Below are positions 1 through 4,063 of a stretch of DNA of 5,685 nt, piece after piece. This DNA is from Gammaproteobacteria bacterium (GTDB taxonomy: Bacteria > Pseudomonadota > Gammaproteobacteria > CAISUE01), in contig CANCKG010000056.1 in the NCBI GenBank assembly GCA_947378515.1, positions 1-5,685 on the forward strand, read 5' to 3'. Under the pieces are notes generated by a model. That model had not been told where the DNA came from. It searched no databases and saw nothing but the letters and a program-made list of their open reading frames with translations. The first letter of the stretch is position 1. Every line of letters starts with the position of its first letter. The position numbers and the translations under genes are program-made.

Positions 1-108
1 GGCTTCTAAAGCTAATTTATTATCGAATAACCATTGCTCACGCACTGGAATTTCTTGCAGGCATGGAGAAATAATGGTTATTTGTTTTTGAATTACTTTC
101 ATTAGCAT
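1..108 (-). CDS. Unidentified protein, N-terminal 36 residues only (runs off left edge)
   Basis: This is an open frame that continues past the left edge. It begins at an ATG (108-106) sharing one base with the TAA stop of the UDG-like gene, giving a TAATG junction. A GGAG at 117-114 sits five bases upstream, and the frame is open to position 1. The visible protein starts MLMKVIQKQITIISPC and continues LQEIPVREQWLFDNKLALEA. A second in-frame ATG at 102-100 is possible, but the ribosome site favours 108. The start is mildly hydrophobic but shows no clear signal peptide. It does not resemble the start of RsmB (Sun), the usual gene after fmt in many gammaproteobacteria. I do not recognise the family. 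Its coupling to def-fmt and the UDG-like gene indicates co-expression. Confidence 0.6.
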   Translation of the reverse strand, partial: MLMKVIQKQITIISPCLQEIPVREQWLFDNKLALEA

Positions 109-845
109 TATTTCTCCGATAGTTTTAACAAATCCAAATCTTTAAAAAACGCCAACACCTCCGGATTACCGATAAAACTTAAATTATACGGATGTTCGGC
201 GATGAGGCAGGGAAAGGCTAGCACAATGCTCAGATTCCGTAAGGCATCGGCGATTTTACCGAATAACAATAATTGCGGTGGCGTGGCTAATTGCGTCAGG
301 CGTGCTAATACAATGGCTTGAAAGGGTAACCACAAACGGCCTTCCAAGACTTTTGGCCGAGCACTTAAGACTAAACTGGCATTTAACAGTAAAAAACCCT
401 GTTGTAGCAATTGCTTAAATAACTGGCTCAATGTCTGGCAATAAGGTTTTTTATTGAGCGCGGCGATGGCACTCGATCCGGTTTGGTCAAATTGCAGCGT
501 ACCTTCAGCTACCAGCAGCATTTTAATGAAATTGCGTAACGAAGTGGCACGATTGACTGAGGCACTTAAGCCATTGCTCGACCAAATAGCGCCGACGGCA
601 TTATCCCAAAAGGCATAACCATTGGCAGATTCCACTCTGGGATAAGGGGATTCGCCATAAAGAATAAAGCGGGTGTTGTTGAGTGGCAAACTAAAAGCGC
701 TCAACAGTTTATCGATGCCCGGCAGCCACGTGGAGTCTGCGCTTAATTCAGTTAAATAGCCTTGATCCATGGCTTGAAAGGCTATGTTAAGCGTTTCATG
801 CCAACTGACATGCGCGCTCGTTAAAGCGCGTTCGATGAAAGTCAT
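108..845 (-). CDS. Uracil-DNA glycosylase-like protein with altered catalytic motif
   Basis: A 245-residue protein related to family-1 uracil-DNA glycosylase (Ung; E. coli 229 aa), an enzyme that flips out and cleaves uracil from DNA. Ung landmarks appear in order: SWHETL near residue 14 (Ung TWHDVL); GESPYP at 64-69 aligned with GQDPYH; ANGYAF at 74-79 aligned with AHGLAF, where F79 matches the uracil-stacking Phe; SLRNFIKML at 102-110; LLLNASL at 152-158, with N155 matching the uracil-reading Asn; LLLFGK at 192-197; and HPYNLS at 218-223 aligned with HPSPLS, where H218 matches the catalytic His. Ser66 replaces the water-activating Asp64 of E. coli Ung, Glu65 replaces Gln63, and Pro69 replaces the motif His. 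Normal glycosylase activity is therefore doubtful; it may be a DNA-binding pseudoenzyme, or active on another substrate. The ATG overlaps the fmt stop as ATGA, implying translational coupling. I infer homology from motif order only and assign no gene symbol. Confidence 0.78.
   Translation of the reverse strand: MTFIERALTSAHVSWHETLNIAFQAMDQGYLTELSADSTWLPGIDKLLSAFSLPLNNTRFILYGESPYPRVESANGYAFWDNAVGAIWSSNGLSASVNRATSLRNFIKMLLVAEGTLQFDQTGSSAIAALNKKPYCQTLSQLFKQLLQQGFLLLNASLVLSARPKVLEGRLWLPFQAIVLARLTQLATPPQLLLFGKIADALRNLSIVLAFPCLIAEHPYNLSFIGNPEVLAFFKDLDLLKLSEK
114..117 (-). promoter_or_regulatory. Ribosome binding site of the left-edge gene
   Basis: GGAG on the minus strand lies five bases before the ATG at 108-106 and inside the last codons of the UDG-like gene. 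It is the clearest Shine-Dalgarno sequence in the minus-strand operon. It decides the start of the left-edge gene in favour of 108 over the internal ATG at 102. Confidence 0.6.
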
Positions 846-1783
846 GACTGACTTTTGAATAATTCTGCCAAGGGGCCTGAGCGGAAAATAGCGCTGATGG
901 CTTGGCGTTTTTGATTGGCTAATTGCACTTCAGTGATTAATAAAGCGCCCACGCCGCAGGCTATTAACAAGCCATGGAGATCCAAGCGCAGCCAAGTGCC
1001 TGGTGCTGCCGTAGGGAGAGGATTATCAACGGCAGTCGCTTGCCAAATCTTGATCGTTTGTTGATTGACATTTAGGGTCGCGATCGGCCAAGGATTAAAG
1101 GCGCGGATTTGACGTTCTAGCACTATGGCGTCTAACGTCCAGTTTAATTCTGCTTCGGCTTTACTGAGTTTGGCAGCGTGAGTACTTAAGGCGTGATCTT
1201 GAGGGATTGCATTTAACTGACCGGCTAAAATCGCCGGCAGGGTTTCTGTTAAGGCATCGGCGCCTAATTCAGCAAGTTTGACAAATAAACTCCCCGAAGT
1301 ATCGGTGCTGAGTATCGGTAGGGAGCGCGTAGCATAGATAGCTCCGGTATCTAAGCCTTTGTCCATTTGCATGATAGTAACACCCGTGTCTATGTTGCCG
1401 GCTTCAAGGGAGCGTTGAATGGGAGCGGCACCGCGCCATTGAGGTAGTAAAGAGCCATGCACATTGATGCAGCCGTGCTTAGGAATAGCGAGTACTGCTT
1501 CGGGTAACAATAAGCCATAAGCGACGACGATGAGTGCATCCGCGTTGAAGCCACGCAATTGTGTTTGTACTTCAAGATCGCGCAGCGATTTAGGTTGATA
1601 AACGGTTAACGCGTGATCAAGCGCGAAGTGTTTGATGGCGCTAAATTGCAACTGTTGGCCGCGTTTAGCCGGTCTATCGGGTTGAGTATAGACAGCGACG
1701 ATGTTGTAGTCAGCGTCGAGTAAAGCACGTAAAGAGGGCACGGAAAAATCAGGGGTGCCGGCAAAAATCAACCGAGGTTTCAT
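842..1783 (-). CDS. fmt: Methionyl-tRNA formyltransferase
   Basis: Fmt transfers a formyl group from 10-formyltetrahydrofolate to the amino group of methionyl-initiator tRNA in the cytoplasm, marking it for translation initiation. The 313-residue length is typical (E. coli 315). The N-terminal Rossmann-like transferase domain (about 1-205) opens with FAGTPDFSVPSL at residues 7-18 and contains VVAYGLLLP. It carries the catalytic signature around NVHGSLLP with N107 and H109, then MQMDKGLDTG with D145; these match Asn106, His108 and Asp144 of E. coli. The C-terminal tRNA-binding domain includes RQIRAFNPWP at 224-233. One small departure is QWRGAAPIQ where RWRGAAPIQ is usual. Its ATG (1783-1781) overlaps the def stop and its TGA overlaps the next gene's ATG, so it is translated as part of a coupled chain. 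No separate Shine-Dalgarno sequence is evident. Confidence 0.97.
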   Translation of the reverse strand: MKPRLIFAGTPDFSVPSLRALLDADYNIVAVYTQPDRPAKRGQQLQFSAIKHFALDHALTVYQPKSLRDLEVQTQLRGFNADALIVVAYGLLLPEAVLAIPKHGCINVHGSLLPQWRGAAPIQRSLEAGNIDTGVTIMQMDKGLDTGAIYATRSLPILSTDTSGSLFVKLAELGADALTETLPAILAGQLNAIPQDHALSTHAAKLSKAEAELNWTLDAIVLERQIRAFNPWPIATLNVNQQTIKIWQATAVDNPLPTAAPGTWLRLDLHGLLIACGVGALLITEVQLANQKRQAISAIFRSGPLAELFKSQS

Positions 1784-2283
1784 AAGACGGTTTTCAAGTG
1801 TTTGGTCATTTTAAGCAACAATCGGTCACGTTTTAGTGCTGATAAGTAATCGATGAACACTTTGCCGTGCAGGTGGTCTAATTCATGCTGAATACAAACG
1901 GCTAACAAGCCATCGGCGTCAAATTCTCGGGCATTACCGTGTTCATTAAAGGTTAATACTCGAATTTCTTTAGCGCGTGGCACGTCAGCATAAATTCCAG
2001 GCAATGATAAGCAGCCTTCTTCACAAATTTGACTGCCGTGTTGGTCAACAATAGACGCATTGATCAAGGTTAGCGGTTGGTCGTGGCTTTCACTCAAATC
2101 CATGGTGATGACTTGTAACTGAACATCAATTTGGGTTGCTGCTAGACCAATGCCAAGGCCAGCATACATGGTTTCATACATATCATTTACTAAAATGGTG
2201 AGGTTGGCATCGAATTGCGTCACAGGAACAGCTGTTAAACGTAGGTGGGCATTGGGAAAGCGTAAGATTGGTCGTAAAGCCAT
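1780..2283 (-). CDS. def: Peptide deformylase
   Basis: Def is a metalloenzyme (usually Fe2+) that removes the formyl group from the N-terminal methionine of nascent proteins, undoing the mark placed by Fmt. From the ATG at 2283-2281 it has 167 residues (E. coli 169). All three family motifs are present: GIGLAATQ at 44-51, EGCLS at 89-93 with metal ligand C91, and QHELDH at 132-137 with ligands H133 and H137 and catalytic E134. I chose this start because MALRPILRFP aligns with the usual Def N-terminus. The longer frame opens only at a TTG at 2328, upstream of the likely -10 box, and would add 15 atypical residues. It is the first gene of the minus-strand operon, and its TGA overlaps the fmt ATG as ATGA. 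Confidence 0.96.
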   Translation of the reverse strand: MALRPILRFPNAHLRLTAVPVTQFDANLTILVNDMYETMYAGLGIGLAATQIDVQLQVITMDLSESHDQPLTLINASIVDQHGSQICEEGCLSLPGIYADVPRAKEIRVLTFNEHGNAREFDADGLLAVCIQHELDHLHGKVFIDYLSALKRDRLLLKMTKHLKTVL

Positions 2284-2316
2284 AGTTTGTTTCAATAAAA
2301 AGTAATTTGTTCGCTT

Positions 2317-2345
2317 ATTGTAGCGCAAAATGACTACTGTTTCGA
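2317..2345 (-). promoter_or_regulatory. Candidate sigma-70 promoter for the def-fmt operon
   Basis: On the minus strand, TACAAT (2322-2317, five of six bases matching TATAAT) lies 17 bases downstream of TCGAAA (2345-2340, four of six matching TTGACA). The expected transcription start near 2310 would leave a leader of roughly 28 bases before the def ATG at 2283. This also argues against the upstream TTG as the def start. It shares the short divergent region 2284-2372 with dprA, whose own promoter is less clear; GATAAA at 2344-2349 is a weak -10 candidate on the plus strand and would overlap the def -35 box, so the two promoters may compete. Called by eye only. Confidence 0.45.
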
Positions 2346-2363
2346 TAAATTCTCATCGTGAAT

Positions 2364-2366
2364 AGG
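2364..2366 (+). promoter_or_regulatory. Ribosome binding site deciding the dprA start
   Basis: AGG lies six bases before the ATG at 2373. The in-frame GTG at 2358 has no Shine-Dalgarno-like sequence in front of it, so the ATG is preferred as the dprA start. The match is only three bases, hence the modest confidence. Confidence 0.4.
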
Positions 2367-2372
2367 CGATTT

Positions 2373-3509
2373 ATGCAGTTAACAACCGATCCTGATCAAA
2401 TGGCCGAATTAACAGCACGCTTAGCGTTATGGCGGATCAAAGGCATCGGTCCGCACTTGTTTCGGCAGTTACTACTGCATTATGGTTCAGCCCAACGGTT
2501 ATTAACGCGTGACGCGCTGCCACTGACGGGATTATCTATGGCGTTAGTCGCGGCATTAAAAAATCCGGATTGGTTGGGGGCTGAGCGAGATCTGCTCTGG
2601 CTGGCTGAACCAAGTCATTATGTCCTTTGGGATAAAAGTATCGCGCCTGTTGATACTGTGCTGATTCCTGATGCACTGGCCACTATTCCTCAAGCGCCGC
2701 CCTTGTTATTTGTATCAGGCGAGCCCACTTGTTTAACGCGTGCCCAAATTGCCATGGTCGGTAGTCGTAAAGCGACGGCTTATGGCATGTCGATTGGTTA
2801 TGAATTTGCCAGTCAATTAGCCGCCTTAAATAGCGTAATTACTTCGGGTTTAGCATTGGGTATCGATAGCCATTGTCAACGTGCCGCCCTCGCCGTGGGG
2901 GGGGTAAGTATTGGGGTGCTGGCCGTCGGCTTAGATCGCGTTTATCCTGCGTGCCATCAAGCGTTGGCTGAGCAAATGATTGGTACAGGTGGCGCATTGG
3001 TGTCTGAATTCCCTTTGGGGACACCGCCGTTAGCTCATTATTTTCCCAGGCGTAATCGCTTGATCAGTGGCTTGAGTGTGGCAGTGATTGTGGTCGAAGC
3101 CGCTTTGAAAAGTGGTTCGTTGATTACCGCTCATTGTGCGGCGGAGCAAGGTCGGGAAGTTTTTGTCGTGCCAGGATCGATTCGTCACGTGAATTTTCAA
3201 GGTTGCCATAAACTCATTCAAGAAGGTGCGCATTTATTAACGAGTATCGCCGATATCCATGAAGTCTTGCCAGACTTATTGGATTTGACGCCATTAGCGC
3301 TGACAGCAGCGCCTAGACTGAATCGACCAGCACTGAATGCAGCTGAGCGTTCAGTGCTAAAAGTCCTTGAAGATACGCCACTGGGCTTGAATGAAATTTA
3401 TTTTCGGTTAGCCTTGCCCATAGAAAGTGTCAGTAGCTTGTTGACGAGCTTGGTATTAAAAGGCTATCTTAAGCAAGATAGCTTCGGTTTTTGTCTTAAT
3501 CCCGGCTAA
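2373..3509 (+). CDS. dprA: DNA processing protein DprA (Smf)
   Basis: DprA binds incoming single-stranded DNA in the cytoplasm during natural transformation, protects it and loads RecA; it is also kept in many species not known to be competent. From ATG 2373 it has 378 residues (E. coli Smf 374). An N-terminal helix-hairpin-helix/SAM-like part (about 1-75) includes RIKGIGPHLF. A Rossmann-fold core (about 105-300) has VGSRKAT at 129-135, SGLALGID at 158-165, the DNA-binding stretch FPRRNRLISGLS at 224-235, KSGSLITA at 246-253 and EQGREVFVVPGS at 258-269. A C-terminal winged-helix domain spans about 320-375. Every key motif is intact, so the protein should be functional. An in-frame GTG at 2358 would add five residues. 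The gene reads divergently from def and is followed by smg after 44-74 bases, depending on the smg start. It contains an 8-G run and two hairpins, listed separately. Confidence 0.96.
   Translation: MQLTTDPDQMAELTARLALWRIKGIGPHLFRQLLLHYGSAQRLLTRDALPLTGLSMALVAALKNPDWLGAERDLLWLAEPSHYVLWDKSIAPVDTVLIPDALATIPQAPPLLFVSGEPTCLTRAQIAMVGSRKATAYGMSIGYEFASQLAALNSVITSGLALGIDSHCQRAALAVGGVSIGVLAVGLDRVYPACHQALAEQMIGTGGALVSEFPLGTPPLAHYFPRRNRLISGLSVAVIVVEAALKSGSLITAHCAAEQGREVFVVPGSIRHVNFQGCHKLIQEGAHLLTSIADIHEVLPDLLDLTPLALTAAPRLNRPALNAAERSVLKVLEDTPLGLNEIYFRLALPIESVSSLLTSLVLKGYLKQDSFGFCLNPG
2897..2904 (+). repeat. 8-G homopolymer inside dprA
   Basis: Eight consecutive G bases encode the Val-Gly-Gly-Val turn at residues 175-178 of DprA, just after the SGLALGID motif. 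It is the longest single-base run I see in the window, in a gene of moderate GC. Gain or loss of one G would shift the frame within the Rossmann core and abolish the rest of the protein. Confidence 0.9.
3329..3358 (+). repeat. 12-bp inverted repeat (hairpin) in dprA
   Basis: AGCACTGAA (3329-3337) pairs perfectly with TTCAGTGCT (3350-3358). Inside this, one T-G wobble and two G-C pairs extend the stem to 12 bp, closing a six-base loop AGCTGA (3341-3346). It lies at the linker between the Rossmann core and the winged-helix domain of DprA. No T-run follows on either strand, so it is not a typical intrinsic terminator. It may be an RNA structure within the message or a chance palindrome. Confidence 0.6.
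3461..3492 (+). terminator. Terminator-like hairpin with T-run at the 3' end of dprA
   Basis: GCTATCTT (3463-3470) and AAGATAGC (3475-3482) form a perfect 8-bp stem with a four-base loop. One G-T and one A-T pair extend it to 10 bp (3461-3484). After three bases comes a five-T run (3488-3492), then a T-rich stretch to 3497. The structure lies within the last codons of dprA, ending about 15 bases before the stop. The stem is not GC-rich and the T-run is short and offset, so at most I expect partial termination between dprA and smg. Confidence 0.3.
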
Positions 3510-3518
3510 AGTTTTGCC

Positions 3519-3546
3519 TTGAACAGCAGTTTAACTCTATTATCGT
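3519..3546 (+). promoter_or_regulatory. Weak candidate promoter for smg-topA
   Basis: TTGAAC (3519-3524, four of six matching TTGACA) is followed after 16 bases by TATCGT (3541-3546, four of six matching TATAAT). Transcription would begin near 3553, about 30 bases before the preferred smg ATG at 3584 and just beyond the hairpin at the end of dprA. Both boxes are imperfect, so this is tentative. Confidence 0.27.
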
Positions 3547-3568
3547 ATATCTCATGAAAATGTTTGCA

Positions 3569-3573
3569 CAGGA
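3569..3573 (+). promoter_or_regulatory. Ribosome binding site supporting the smg start at 3584
   Basis: CAGGA lies ten bases before the ATG at 3584, a slightly long but workable spacing. The upstream ATGs at 3554 and 3560 have no Shine-Dalgarno-like sequence in front of them. Confidence 0.4.
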
Positions 3574-3583
3574 TCGATTATTT

Positions 3584-4045
3584 ATGTTTACTATTTTAAT
3601 GGGTGTCTTAGATGGCTTGCAAAAAGGCGATGATCTTGGCGAATTGTGTGATGAGATCGTGGGTCAATTGCTCGAAGCGAAAATTTCCGATGATGACATT
3701 GCCAAGTTTCTCGATTCAATGCAACGAATCAGTGAATTACAAGCCATCGTGCAGCGGTTAAGGCCGGTAGAAGGTTTCCCAGTGCGTATTTATTCGCCAG
3801 CAGAAATTCAAGTACTCGATACCGAGTGTCGCAGTTATTTATTACAACTTGAGCAAGATTCGGTGTTGCCACCGCCTTTGCGCGAAGTCGTGATCGAGCA
3901 AGCGTTGCGTTTGGACGATGTGGAATTATGTGTCGAGCGCTTAAGATTATTAGTGACCTTAGTTTTGTTTAATCAAAGTGGCGTTGAAACTGTATTAGAT
4001 TATTATTGTGATCGCGCAAGTGTTCATACGCAAACAATTCATTAA
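3584..4045 (+). CDS. smg: Smg protein (DUF494 family)
   Basis: A small conserved protein of the Smg/DUF494 family with no firmly established function, named for its place next to smf (dprA). From ATG 3584 it has 153 residues (E. coli 157). MFTILMGVLDGL aligns with the usual family start MFDVLMYLFETY, and for that reason plus the upstream CAGGA I chose this ATG. Starts at 3554 or 3560 would add ten or eight residues. Family landmarks are RIYSPAE at 68-74, LDTECRSYLLQLEQ at 78-91, REVVIEQALRLD at 100-111 and a hydrophobic LLVTLVLFNQ near 122-131. The protein is acidic, probably helical and cytoplasmic, with no signal peptide or membrane segment. It lies between dprA and topA, 18 bases before topA, and is likely co-transcribed with it. 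Confidence 0.93.
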   Translation: MFTILMGVLDGLQKGDDLGELCDEIVGQLLEAKISDDDIAKFLDSMQRISELQAIVQRLRPVEGFPVRIYSPAEIQVLDTECRSYLLQLEQDSVLPPPLREVVIEQALRLDDVELCVERLRLLVTLVLFNQSGVETVLDYYCDRASVHTQTIH

Positions 4046-4063
4046 AAAGAAGAATGAAACCTT

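Noticed and set aside
240..1264. TAAGGCATCGGCG repeated near 240 and 1252
   Set aside because: Both copies fall in coding sequence for an Ala-Asp-Ala-Leu peptide in unrelated proteins; two copies with the same codons look coincidental.
1390..1575. Short open frame overlapping fmt, and similar frames at 2839-3024 and 3030-3233 opposite dprA
   Set aside because: Each sits entirely in another frame of a well-supported gene and none has family motifs or a credible ribosome site.
2284..2328. Upstream TTG start for def, adding 15 residues
   Set aside because: The TTG lies upstream of the likely -10 box, and family alignment supports the ATG at 2283.
2844..2867. SGLALGID in DprA where many family members have SGLARGID
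   Set aside because: E. coli Smf also reads SGLALGID, so Leu at this position is a normal variant.
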